From positions 1 through 64,000 of the forward strand of contig CACWWZ010000008.1 in the NCBI GenBank assembly GCA_902764705.1: a DNA stretch of 64,000 bases. The letters run 5' to 3'. Below the pieces are notes generated by a model. The model ran no database searches, was not told where the DNA came from, and saw nothing but the letters and a program-made list of their open reading frames with translations. Origin of the DNA: an uncultured Prevotellaceae bacterium (GTDB lineage: Bacteria > Bacteroidota > Bacteroidia > Bacteroidales > Bacteroidaceae). Positions 35,031-44,202 of this stretch are shown in pieces (the stretch's first letter is position 1; the number at the start of each line of letters is the position of its first letter). Both the position numbers and the translations under genes were made by a program.

Positions 35031-37037
35031 ATGAAACAACTACTCATGCTCATGCTCTGCTGTCTGGTGCTAGGCCATCTGACAGCATGGGCTCAAGACG
35101 ACCCGAACACCATCGTGTTCCATGAGACGTTCGACCAGACGAACGGAACGGGGGGACGCGACGGTGTGTTCACGGGAAATGTCGGTTCCAGCACCATTAA
35201 GTACGACACAGAGGGGTGGACGGCTACCAGCTGTGGCGGTGCCAGCCAATGTGTCAAGTTTGGAACCACCAAAGACAGCGGTTCATTGACGTCGCCAGAG
35301 ATTTCTGTGGGTAACGTCGACTATGTGCTGTTGACCTTCAGCGCAGCGGGTTGGGGCGACAGCAACAAGAACAAGCTGTACGTAGAGACCAGCGATGGCT
35401 TTACAATTGTATCAGGCGACTACGACATCGTGGAATTGGAAAACGGACTGTGGAACGACTACACGGTACTTATCAAAGTAAACGACTCCAGCAAACCGCT
35501 AAAACTGACCTTCATGGGCAAGCGCGGATTCTTGGACGACGTGGTGGTTCGCGCCATCACCACCGTCCCCACCCCATCATTGCAGGACGAATTTACGTTC
35601 TTCCCCAACACTACGGAGGAGAACGCCAGCAAACACGTCACGCTGACGCCAGCAAACTATACTGTGGCGTACTACACGACTGACGGCTCGACACCATCGA
35701 AGACGAACGGTACTGAGGCCATACAGACAACTGGTGTGCCCATTCACGGAACCACTACCGTCAAAGCCATTGCCTATGTAGGCGATATGGCCAGCGAGGT
35801 GGTCACCAAGACCTATACGCAGGGCAATACCGTCAACGGCATTGCTGCTTTCAAGGCGCTGGCCAACGGTACGGAGGTGCGCCTCTTCCTAGCCGATGAG
35901 GACAATGCACGCGTACTGCATGGACACGACGGAAAACAGCTTTATCTGCGCGACAACAGCGGTACGCTTTGTCTGGACTTCGACGGAAAGGCCGTATTCA
36001 ACCCTGCCCCAGCACACAACCAGCACGTAGCAGGATGGATCGTTGGCAAGAAGCAGGCGGAGGCTGGCTACAGCCTACTGAAACTCGTAGCGACAGACAA
36101 TACCACGACCGACTTCCTGGCATTGGCAGCTCCCGTGACGGAGCCTGACACGCAACCTACCATCATCACGCCTGACGGAGGTGGCAACTTCGACTTCTCG
36201 CAGAACGTAGGCGACTGGGTGAAAGCCAGCAACGTTCGCATAGGTACGAACGCCTCGATAGAGAATCCATTCAACACAGAATTAGTAGCCAGCAAGTTTG
36301 AATTCCGACAGCTGGTCGACCTGTCAGGCATCGTCCTCGATTGTTCCGACGTTGACGCTGACACAAGGGTGGCACCCGTGTACTATAACGGCATCAAACC
36401 CGTGGTCTACGTCATCGACGAAAACGAGGACTACGTCTGTCCTGCCGACAACATCGAGAATGCCACCGTACGCCTGAAGCGCTCGCTGAGCAAAGACTAC
36501 TGGAACACCTTCGTGGTGCCCTTCGACATTGCGTCGTTCAACGGTGAGATTCGTGAATACAGCAGTTTGGACGGCAAGACCATGCAGTTCACCAAGACCG
36601 ATGAGATGCGGGCTGGCATACCCTATCTGGTGAAACCCAATGAAGACATCACAGATCCTGTGTACAGCAACGTGACGCTGACCAGCATGCACGCAACATT
36701 CGTCAACAAAGGCGGCGACTATTATTTTACGGGTACATACGGTCCTTACAACCTGAGCACTGACAAGCGACACATGTTCCTGACAACTGACGGCAAGCTG
36801 GCCTATCCAGAAGACTTAGACCACAGGCAGCTGAAAGGTATGCGCGCCTATATCGAAATGTTGAACGGTGCGCCTGCACCAAGCATGGCCATTGAGGGTG
36901 ATGCAACGGGCATCTCTGAAGTCAGAAGTATGACGGAAGATGGAAAGAACGACATTTACGACCTGCAGGGTCGCAAGGTCCAAAACCCTGGAAAGGGTCT
37001 CTATATTGTTAACGGTAAGAAAGTTATTATTCAGTAA
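35031..37037 (+). CDS. Secreted modular surface protein
   Basis: This 668-residue protein has a signal peptide (to WAQ, residue 22), a jelly-roll-like N-terminal domain starting FHETFDQTNGTGGRDG (about 30-180), a chitobiase-C-like Ig domain (VAYYTTDGSTPSKTNG...TTTVKAIAYVGD), an OB-like domain (VRLFLADEDNARVLHGHDGKQ) and a beta-rich part resembling the end of the M6 protein (YWNTFVVPFDIA). It ends with IYDLQGRKVQNPGKGLYIVNGKK, a sorting-like tail. No catalytic motif. It lies between the small peptide gene and the nucleases, within short gaps. Confidence 0.8.
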   Translation: MKQLLMLMLCCLVLGHLTAWAQDDPNTIVFHETFDQTNGTGGRDGVFTGNVGSSTIKYDTEGWTATSCGGASQCVKFGTTKDSGSLTSPEISVGNVDYVLLTFSAAGWGDSNKNKLYVETSDGFTIVSGDYDIVELENGLWNDYTVLIKVNDSSKPLKLTFMGKRGFLDDVVVRAITTVPTPSLQDEFTFFPNTTEENASKHVTLTPANYTVAYYTTDGSTPSKTNGTEAIQTTGVPIHGTTTVKAIAYVGDMASEVVTKTYTQGNTVNGIAAFKALANGTEVRLFLADEDNARVLHGHDGKQLYLRDNSGTLCLDFDGKAVFNPAPAHNQHVAGWIVGKKQAEAGYSLLKLVATDNTTTDFLALAAPVTEPDTQPTIITPDGGGNFDFSQNVGDWVKASNVRIGTNASIENPFNTELVASKFEFRQLVDLSGIVLDCSDVDADTRVAPVYYNGIKPVVYVIDENEDYVCPADNIENATVRLKRSLSKDYWNTFVVPFDIASFNGEIREYSSLDGKTMQFTKTDEMRAGIPYLVKPNEDITDPVYSNVTLTSMHATFVNKGGDYYFTGTYGPYNLSTDKRHMFLTTDGKLAYPEDLDHRQLKGMRAYIEMLNGAPAPSMAIEGDATGISEVRSMTEDGKNDIYDLQGRKVQNPGKGLYIVNGKKVIIQ

Positions 37038-37052
37038 ACGACTATGACGACT

Positions 37053-38384
37053 ATGAAAAAGAAGATTTACATGAGTCCAGTAGTCAAAATGCTGGATATT
37101 AAACCACAAAAACTGTTGGCTGGTTCTATCCCAGGTTCTAGTGGTGACTCTTTGGACATTACGATTGAAGACCCCATTCCTGGTGATGCCGGCGATGCTG
37201 CTGTACCAGGCTTCGACCCGTTCGGTCCGCTGAACATGTTCATGACTATTATAGTGCTACTGATGATGTCGCTAAGCATTAGCGCACAGGGCATCACTAC
37301 CGTAGAGCCTGCAGCTCCTGCGCCCGACGGTAAGACGCACGGCATGAAGATTTACCTGAAGTCTGAAACTACTGTAGAATATGACTTCGACGAACTGAGC
37401 CACGTGACCTACTTGCCAGGTATTGGTATGAAGGTATATCTGAAGAACGCGACGACATCCGTCGACTATCTGTTCTCGCAGATGACGAAGATTGAGTATA
37501 TCGAGGATGCCAATGCCAACGCCAACTGGAGAGTGGTCTCGATGACTGATTATCAGGAAGCCTGGCGACTAGAGTATCCGCAGGTGAGTTACACGAATCT
37601 GTCGCCCACCAAGGACGGCGCAGAGACGAAGAGTCAGATTATCGTGAAGAAGACTGACGACTACGGCATCACCTACTCCGTAGAATGGGATAATGCAAAG
37701 GTCGCCAACCGCTGGACGTGCTATCAGTTGCACGAAGGCAATACGCTATCGCAGACAGATCGTAACGACGACTTCAAGGCTGATCCCGATGTGGCTGTTT
37801 CGGCTACGCTGGAGGACTACAGAAACAGCGGTTTCTCGCGTGGACACCTCTGTCCGTCAGCCGACCGCCAATGTAGCGAAGAACAGAATAAGCAGACATT
37901 CTTCCTGACCAACATGCAGCCACAATGGCAGAAGCACAACGGTGGACTTTGGAAGAACCTGGAGGACTTGGTGCGCAATTACGCCACCGACGACGGCAAA
38001 ACCAATGCTCACTGCGACACGCTGTATATCGTCAAGGCTGCCACCATTACCGACAAGGTAACCATCAACGATACGGAAGAAGACGGCATCTACGACCAGA
38101 AATGCGTTGGAGGCGACGGACACTCCCACGAACTGATTGTGCCCAAATTCTTCTATATGGCGCTGTTGCACTACAACAAGGTGACAGACAACTATCACGC
38201 TATTGCTTTCTGGACGCTGCACGAAGATGCCAACGACACCAACAAGAACTATGGTGACTATGCCATCAGTATCGACGAATTGGAGAAACGTACAGGCATC
38301 GACTTCTTCTGTAACCTGCCCGACGAGGTAGAGAAACAAGTGGAAGCAGAGGTTGATCTGGATTTCTGGAAACTATCAAAGTAA
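37053..38384 (+). CDS. NUC1-type DNA/RNA non-specific endonuclease fused to a small MKKxYMxP domain
   Basis: The 443-residue frame starts with about 58 residues like the 34818 peptide (MKKKIYMSPVVKMLDIKPQKLLAGS). An in-frame hydrophobic segment follows that looks like a signal peptide (about 62-79, TIIVLLMMSLSISAQ). After a repeat pair (GMKIYLKSETTVEYDFDEL / GMKVYLKNATTSVDYLFSQM) comes the nuclease domain with FSRGHLCPSADR (catalytic His265), NMQPQWQKHNGGLW and the Asn/Glu region. Translation could also restart at ATG 37236 or 37242, which would give a normal secreted nuclease. It is close to the surface-protein gene (15 bp) and endonuclease I (17 bp). Confidence 0.85.
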   Translation: MKKKIYMSPVVKMLDIKPQKLLAGSIPGSSGDSLDITIEDPIPGDAGDAAVPGFDPFGPLNMFMTIIVLLMMSLSISAQGITTVEPAAPAPDGKTHGMKIYLKSETTVEYDFDELSHVTYLPGIGMKVYLKNATTSVDYLFSQMTKIEYIEDANANANWRVVSMTDYQEAWRLEYPQVSYTNLSPTKDGAETKSQIIVKKTDDYGITYSVEWDNAKVANRWTCYQLHEGNTLSQTDRNDDFKADPDVAVSATLEDYRNSGFSRGHLCPSADRQCSEEQNKQTFFLTNMQPQWQKHNGGLWKNLEDLVRNYATDDGKTNAHCDTLYIVKAATITDKVTINDTEEDGIYDQKCVGGDGHSHELIVPKFFYMALLHYNKVTDNYHAIAFWTLHEDANDTNKNYGDYAISIDELEKRTGIDFFCNLPDEVEKQVEAEVDLDFWKLSK

Positions 38385-38401
38385 ATAACTAAAATATAAC
38401 G

Positions 38402-39457
38402 ATGATGAAACTCAATAGATTATTCATGATGATTGGGGCTGTGTTGGTGTTTGCAAGCACGAATGGTTTTGCACAAGGTCCCAACAATTCTGGTACTTAT
38501 TACAAGGATGCAGACGGCAAGAAGGGCGCAGCGTTGAAGACGGCGTTGTGTGAGATTATTAGAAAAAATCTCGAACAAAACGTTGTCTCATATACACCAG
38601 GACTATGGAATGCTTACCCTACGACAGATGCCAAACCTGATGATGCAACCAAAGTTTGGGATATGTATTCGGATATTTCTGATTTTACATTTGGTGCACC
38701 AGATCAAGATTCAGGAAGTGGCGGCTCTACCGAAGGCGATAAATACAATCGCGAGCATTCTTTTCCTCGAGAGTGGTTTGGTGGTGCGAAAGCACCTATG
38801 AACACAGACTTATTCCATGTATATCCTACAGACAAATTAGTGAATAACAGGCGTTCCAGTTATCCTTTTGGGGAGACAACAGGAGAAGGAAAAGGTAGCA
38901 AATATTTTAAATCCCATAATAACTTTAGCAAATTAGGAGATAATACCAGATCTGGATATACTGGCACTGTATTTGAACCCAACGATATCTATAAAGGCGA
39001 CTTTGCACGCACTTATTTCTACATGGTGACCTGCTATGAGAATGAAATTCCCAGTTGGACTACTGCTCAAGCTCATACCCTTGATGGTAATAAATATCCT
39101 GGTTTGCAGGAATGGCAGTTAAACATGTTAATGGAATGGTCAAAAAACGACCCTGTTGACCAACCTGTCGCAAAGGAAACACCACGAAACAATGCTGTTT
39201 ATGGCATTCAAAAGAATCGTAACCCATTCATTGACTATCCTGGTTTGGAAGAGTACATCTGGGGTGATAAAAAGAACGTAGCATTCAGCTATGACCACTT
39301 CGGAGAAACGGGTATTGAAGACCTTCTGGAGGATGTTCAGAACGACGAGCCAGAGGCCATCTATTCGCCTGACGGACGACGTCTGGAGAAGATGCAGCGA
39401 GGCCTCAACATTGTGAGGACAAAGAGTCGTAGAACCATTAAGGTCGTGATTAAGTGA
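38402..39457 (+). CDS. Secreted endonuclease I family nuclease
   Basis: The 351-residue protein has a signal peptide (to GFAQ, about residue 24) and an Endonuclease_1 domain related to Vibrio Dns and E. coli EndA: YNREHSFPREWFGG with His119, then DLFHVYPTD, NNRRSSYPFGE and a late NPFIDYPGLEEYIWG. It degrades extracellular DNA. The tail IYSPDGRRLEKMQRGLNIVRTKSRR is a divergent version of the sorting-like tail seen in its neighbours. Last gene of the 32499 cluster. Confidence 0.9.
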   Translation: MMKLNRLFMMIGAVLVFASTNGFAQGPNNSGTYYKDADGKKGAALKTALCEIIRKNLEQNVVSYTPGLWNAYPTTDAKPDDATKVWDMYSDISDFTFGAPDQDSGSGGSTEGDKYNREHSFPREWFGGAKAPMNTDLFHVYPTDKLVNNRRSSYPFGETTGEGKGSKYFKSHNNFSKLGDNTRSGYTGTVFEPNDIYKGDFARTYFYMVTCYENEIPSWTTAQAHTLDGNKYPGLQEWQLNMLMEWSKNDPVDQPVAKETPRNNAVYGIQKNRNPFIDYPGLEEYIWGDKKNVAFSYDHFGETGIEDLLEDVQNDEPEAIYSPDGRRLEKMQRGLNIVRTKSRRTIKVVIK

Positions 39458-39541
39458 GAATAAAGCAGAGCTTTTGTTCATGCTTTATCGAGCGTGAACG
39501 AGCTCGAGCTTTAGCTCAAGTAATAAAAAAGTAAGTTTTCC

Positions 39542-39573
39542 GTTGGTAATCTGAAAGATTAATCGTACCTTTG
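39542..39573 (+). promoter_or_regulatory. Promoter of the leuS-porZ-gtr run
   Basis: GTTG (39542-39545), 20 bp, TACCTTTG (39566-39573), 32 bp before the leuS ATG. Confidence 0.6.
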
Positions 39574-39605
39574 CAGACTTAAACGGCAAAACAATAGAAA
39601 AAAAT

Positions 39606-42455
39606 ATGGAATACAACTTTAGAGACATTGAACAGAAATGGCAGAAGCGCTGGGTGGAAAATGGCACCTATCGCGTAGTAGAGGATGAAAACAAGAAGAA
39701 GTTCTACGTGTTGAACATGTTCCCCTACCCTAGCGGAGCTGGACTTCACGTTGGTCATCCTCTGGGCTATATCGCCAGCGACATCTATGCCCGCTACAAG
39801 CGTCAGCAAGGTTTCAACGTGTTGAACCCCATGGGTTATGATGCCTATGGATTGCCTGCAGAGCAATATGCTATTCAGACGGGTCAACACCCTGAGAAGA
39901 CGACAGTGGAAAATATCAACCGCTATCGTTCGCAGTTGGATAAAATCGGCTTCTGCTTCGACTGGGAGCGCGAGGTGCGCACTTGCGACCCCATCTACTA
40001 CAAGTGGACACAGTGGGCCTTCCAGCGCATGTTCAAGAGCTACTATAGCACAGCCTCGCAGAAGGCTCAGCCAACGATCAAACTGATTGAACACTTCGAA
40101 CTGATGGGAACTGAGAACTGCAATGCCCTTGGAACAGAGGAGTTGCACTTTACGGCTTCTGACTGGGCTGGCTTCTCTGAGAAGAAGAAGCAGGAGGTTC
40201 TGATGAACTATCGTATTGCTTATCTGGCTGATACGATGGTGAACTGGTGTCCGAAGTTGGGTACCGTGCTGGCCAACGATGAGGTCGTAGATGGTGTCTC
40301 AGTTCGTGGCGGCTATCCTGTGGTGCAAAAGAAAATGCGCCAGTGGTGTTTGCGTGTTTCTGCTTATGCCCAGCGTCTGCTTGATGGTCTTGAGGAGATC
40401 GATTGGACAGATTCTCTGAAGGAGACTCAGCGCAACTGGATTGGTCGCTCTGAGGGTACTGAGGTGGAGTTCAATGTCGCTGACAGCGACAAACACTTTA
40501 CCATCTTCACGACTCGTGCAGATACGATGTTTGGTGTAACCTTCATGGTGCTGGCTCCTGAATCAGAACTCGTAGCTGAGTTGACAACACCTGAGCAGAA
40601 GGCTGAGGTTGACAAGTACCTCGATTATGTGAAGAAGCGCACAGAGCGTGATCGTCAGATGGATCATAAGGTGACGGGTGTGTTCTCTGGTAGCTATGCC
40701 ATCAATCCGTTTACAGACGAAAAGATCCCCATCTGGATTGCAGAATATGTGTTGGCTGGTTATGGTACTGGTGCTATCATGGCTGTGCCTGCTCACGACT
40801 CTCGTGACTATGCCTTTGCCAAGCACTTCAACCTGCCCATCATTCCGCTGATTGAGGGCGCTGATGTCAGCGAGGAGAGCTATGATGCCAAAGAGGGTAT
40901 CATGTGCAACTCTGCAAGCGCTAAGTTCTCATTGAATGGACTTACCGTCAAAGAGGCCATCGCTGCTACGAAGAAGTTCGTGACCGAGCAGGGTCTTGGA
41001 CGTGTCAAAGTGAACTACCGTCTGCGCGATGCCATCTTCTCGCGCCAGCGTTATTGGGGCGAGCCGTTCCCTGTTTACTACAAGGACGATATGCCCTATA
41101 TGATTCCAAAGGAGTGTCTGCCTCTGGAGTTGCCTGAGATTGACAAGTACCAGCCGACAGAAACTGGCGAGCCCCCATTGGGACGTGCCAAGATGTGGGC
41201 TTGGGATACGAAGTTCGACAAGGTAGTGAGCAAGGATGAGATTGACAATAAGAGTGTCTTCCCAATCGAGTTGAACACGATGCCTGGCTTCGCTGGTTCT
41301 TCAGCGTACTATCTGCGCTATATGGACCCCAAGAACGAGAAGGCCCTCGTGAGTCGCGAGGCTGATGAATATTGGCGCAATGTCGACCTCTATGTAGGTG
41401 GTACAGAGCACGCAACAGGCCACCTGATCTATTCTCGTTTCTGGAATAAGTTCCTCTATGATTCTGGTTATTCTTGCGAGGACGAGCCCTTCAAGAAGCT
41501 CGTGAATCAGGGTATGATTCAGGGTCGCTCAAACTTCGTGTATCGTATCGAGGACGAGGGTGCCGACAAGGGTAAGTTCGTCAGCTTCGGCTTGAAAGAC
41601 AAATACACCACCACGCCTATCCATGTCGATGTGAATATCGTCAGCGCTGATGTGCTCGATATCGAGGCCTTCAAGGCTTGGCGCCCTGAATATAACAATG
41701 CAGAGTTCATCCTCGAGAATGGTCAGTACAAGTGCGGATGGGCCATCGAAAAGATGTCGAAGTCGATGTTCAACGTGGTCAATCCGGATATGATTGTCGA
41801 GAAATATGGTGCTGACACGCTCCGTCTCTATGAGATGTTCCTGGGTCCTGTTGAGCAGTCGAAGCCTTGGGACACCAATGGTATCGACGGTTGCCACCGT
41901 TTCCTGAAGAAGTTCTGGGCATTGTTCTATGGCAATACTCGCGAGAATCCTGAGGGCAAGCTGCTTGTCGATGACAGCGAGCCCACGAAGGAGGCTCTGA
42001 AGAGTGTTCATAAGCTCATCAAGAAGGTTTCGCAGGATATTGAGGTCTTCTCATACAATACCTCTATCTCTGCCTTTATGATTTGCGTCAACGAGCTGGC
42101 TCAACAGAAGTGTAAGAGTCGCGAGGCCCTGAAGACACTGGTCATCCTGATTGCTCCGTTTGCACCACATATCGCAGAAGAACTATGGGAGGCTCTGGGA
42201 GAGCTGGGTTCTGTTTGCGACTCTAAGTGGCCTGCATGGAACGAGGAATACCTCGTTGAGAATAGCGTGAAGCTGGGTGTTGCCTTCAATGGTAAGACAC
42301 GCTTCGACATGGAGTTCCCCGCTGATGCAGACAACGCTACCATTGAGGCCGCTGTGAAGGCTGACGAGCGCTCTGTCAAATATATCGACGGCAAGCCCAT
42401 TGTGAAGGTTATCATCGTCCCTAAGCGTATGGTGAACATTGTATTAGGTAAATAA
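39606..42455 (+). CDS. leuS: Leucyl-tRNA synthetase
   Basis: Class I synthetase charging tRNA-Leu. The 949-residue protein has the HIGH motif as HVGH (48-51, in [15 protein letters not shown]), the CP1 editing domain, and KMSKS at about 716-720 followed by the anticodon-binding domain. Length is typical for the Bacteroidota enzyme. It heads a plus-strand run; the next gene begins directly after its stop. Confidence 0.97.
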   Translation: MEYNFRDIEQKWQKRWVENGTYRVVEDENKKKFYVLNMFPYPSGAGLHVGHPLGYIASDIYARYKRQQGFNVLNPMGYDAYGLPAEQYAIQTGQHPEKTTVENINRYRSQLDKIGFCFDWEREVRTCDPIYYKWTQWAFQRMFKSYYSTASQKAQPTIKLIEHFELMGTENCNALGTEELHFTASDWAGFSEKKKQEVLMNYRIAYLADTMVNWCPKLGTVLANDEVVDGVSVRGGYPVVQKKMRQWCLRVSAYAQRLLDGLEEIDWTDSLKETQRNWIGRSEGTEVEFNVADSDKHFTIFTTRADTMFGVTFMVLAPESELVAELTTPEQKAEVDKYLDYVKKRTERDRQMDHKVTGVFSGSYAINPFTDEKIPIWIAEYVLAGYGTGAIMAVPAHDSRDYAFAKHFNLPIIPLIEGADVSEESYDAKEGIMCNSASAKFSLNGLTVKEAIAATKKFVTEQGLGRVKVNYRLRDAIFSRQRYWGEPFPVYYKDDMPYMIPKECLPLELPEIDKYQPTETGEPPLGRAKMWAWDTKFDKVVSKDEIDNKSVFPIELNTMPGFAGSSAYYLRYMDPKNEKALVSREADEYWRNVDLYVGGTEHATGHLIYSRFWNKFLYDSGYSCEDEPFKKLVNQGMIQGRSNFVYRIEDEGADKGKFVSFGLKDKYTTTPIHVDVNIVSADVLDIEAFKAWRPEYNNAEFILENGQYKCGWAIEKMSKSMFNVVNPDMIVEKYGADTLRLYEMFLGPVEQSKPWDTNGIDGCHRFLKKFWALFYGNTRENPEGKLLVDDSEPTKEALKSVHKLIKKVSQDIEVFSYNTSISAFMICVNELAQQKCKSREALKTLVILIAPFAPHIAEELWEALGELGSVCDSKWPAWNEEYLVENSVKLGVAFNGKTRFDMEFPADADNATIEAAVKADERSVKYIDGKPIVKVIIVPKRMVNIVLGK

Positions 42456-43424
42456 ATGACGCTGAATCACAAACTCATCCTGAACGAGGTCAGGGACTAT
42501 ATGTTTATAGCCCTTGGCCTCGCCATCTATACTGTCGCATTTACTGTCTTTCTGATGCCCTATCAGATTGTGGCTGGAGGTGTGACGGGTCTTTCGGCTA
42601 TCATCTACTACGCCACAGGATTCCACTTGGAAAACACCTACATCATCATCAATGGTATTCTGCTGGTAGTTGCCTTGAAGATACTAGGATTTAAGTTCTT
42701 GATGAAGACCATCTTTGCCATCTTCACGCTGTATTTCATGCTGAAGTTCGCACAGGATATTATTCCCAAGCAAGAGAATGGCCTGCCTTTCAAATTAATG
42801 GGAGAAGGACAGGACTTTATGTCGATGATTATTGGTTGTGTGCTGACAGGTATCGCATTGGCCACCGTCTTTATGAACAACGGATCGACAGGTGGCACAG
42901 ACATCATTGCCGCCTCTGTCAACAAGTATCACAGCAATGTTTCGCTGGGTTCTGTACTCCTTGCTGCTGACTTCTGCATCATCGGTTCTTGTATGTTCTT
43001 TCCACAGTTTGGTACCTATCTGGAACGTGCACATAAGGTGATGTTTGGCTTCTGTGTGATGGCTATGGAAAACTACGTGCTCGACTATGTAATGAATGCC
43101 CGTCGACAGTCCGTACAGTTCATGATCTTTACGCAAAAATGGCAAGAGATAGCTAATGCCATTGGTACTCAGATGCATCATGGCGTTACCATTCTTGATG
43201 GTCACGGATGGTATACAGGTAAGAAGAGCAAGGTACTTTGTATCCTGGCCAAAAAGAACGAGAGTGTCTACATTTTCCGTCTTATCAAGATGATTGATCC
43301 TAACGCTTTCGTATCACAGTCGAGTGTTATTGGCGTCTATGGCGAAGGTTTCGACGAGATGAAAGTGAAAATCAAGGAACATAAGAAAGAAGTCAAGGAG
43401 ATAGAGGAAGTTAAAGGAAATTAG
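42456..43424 (+). CDS. YitT family membrane protein (DUF161 + DUF2179)
   Basis: The 322-residue protein has five or six membrane segments in the first ~200 residues, with MPYQIVAGGVTGLSAIIYY and MNNGSTGGTDIIAASVNKY typical of the YitT family. A soluble C-terminal DUF2179 domain follows (QSVQFMIFTQKWQEIANAI...GVTILDGHGWYTGKKSKVL). The transported or sensed substrate is unknown. The start codon abuts the leuS TAA, and the highly charged KEEV-type end is low complexity. Confidence 0.92.
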   Translation: MTLNHKLILNEVRDYMFIALGLAIYTVAFTVFLMPYQIVAGGVTGLSAIIYYATGFHLENTYIIINGILLVVALKILGFKFLMKTIFAIFTLYFMLKFAQDIIPKQENGLPFKLMGEGQDFMSMIIGCVLTGIALATVFMNNGSTGGTDIIAASVNKYHSNVSLGSVLLAADFCIIGSCMFFPQFGTYLERAHKVMFGFCVMAMENYVLDYVMNARRQSVQFMIFTQKWQEIANAIGTQMHHGVTILDGHGWYTGKKSKVLCILAKKNESVYIFRLIKMIDPNAFVSQSSVIGVYGEGFDEMKVKIKEHKKEVKEIEEVKGN

Positions 43425-43446
43425 AAGAAGATAGAAAAAGTACCCC

Positions 43447-44100
43447 ATGAAGATAGTTTTTGCGACTAATAATGAGCATAAGCTCTCTGAGATTCGCGCC
43501 ATTTTGGGTGATGCGTTTGAAGTAGTGTCTTTAGCGGATATAGGTTGTCACGAGGATATTCCTGAGACAGGTCAGACACTAGAGGAAAATGCGCTCATGA
43601 AGGCGGAATATATCTACAACAAATACCATCTGAGTTGTTTTGCTGACGATACAGGTCTGGAAGTGGAAGCACTGAATGGTGCCCCTGGTGTGTATTCAGC
43701 TCGCTATGCAAGCATGGAAGATCTGAGTAATCAGAATACTCAGAGTTCTCCGATATCCCATGATTCTGAGGCTAATATGGCCCGTTTATTGCGCGAGTTA
43801 GCAAATAATAACAATCGCAAGGCACGATTTCGTACTGTTATTGCGTTAATAGAGAAGAAAGACGTTTGTCCGTGTGGCTGTACTAGCATCAAGGTGGTTC
43901 ATAAGTTCGAGGGTATCGTCAATGGTGAGATTACACGCGAAAAGAGTGGAGCAGAGGGCTTTGGCTATGATCCCATCTTCCGTCCTGACGGTTATGACAA
44001 GACATTTGCCGAGTTGGGTGCTGACATCAAGAACCAAATCAGCCATCGGGCACGAGCCGTTGCGAAACTCGCAGAGTTTCTTGAAAAGGTGAAAAAGTAA
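43447..44100 (+). CDS. rdgB: Non-canonical purine NTP pyrophosphatase (RdgB/HAM1)
   Basis: The enzyme hydrolyses dITP, ITP and XTP to monophosphates and so keeps deaminated purines out of DNA and RNA. The 217-residue protein has the family motifs [38 protein letters not shown], the GEI...[11 protein letters not shown] segment and the terminal [11 protein letters not shown]. Its last codons and stop lie inside the 8-bp repeat array that also covers the porZ ribosome-binding region. Confidence 0.95.
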   Translation: MKIVFATNNEHKLSEIRAILGDAFEVVSLADIGCHEDIPETGQTLEENALMKAEYIYNKYHLSCFADDTGLEVEALNGAPGVYSARYASMEDLSNQNTQSSPISHDSEANMARLLRELANNNNRKARFRTVIALIEKKDVCPCGCTSIKVVHKFEGIVNGEITREKSGAEGFGYDPIFRPDGYDKTFAELGADIKNQISHRARAVAKLAEFLEKVKK

Positions 44101-44202
44101 AAGAGTAAAAAGGTAAAATGATGATAAAAAGTAAAATTCATATCTGGAATAATATGTTGGTAAAAGGGTTTTTACTTTTTTACCTTTTTACTTTTTTACC
44201 TT
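44088..44202. repeat. Inverted pair of 8-bp arrays across the rdgB end and porZ signal peptide
   Basis: Left array 44088-44118: four 8-bp units of the form ggtgaaaa/agtaaaag. Right array about 44169-44202: four 8-bp units of the complementary type (tttttac/ttttttacc). The arms are nearly complementary over about 30 bp with a loop of about 50 bases. The left arm holds the rdgB stop and porZ start; the right arm encodes the hydrophobic core of the PorZ signal peptide. Confidence 0.8.
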
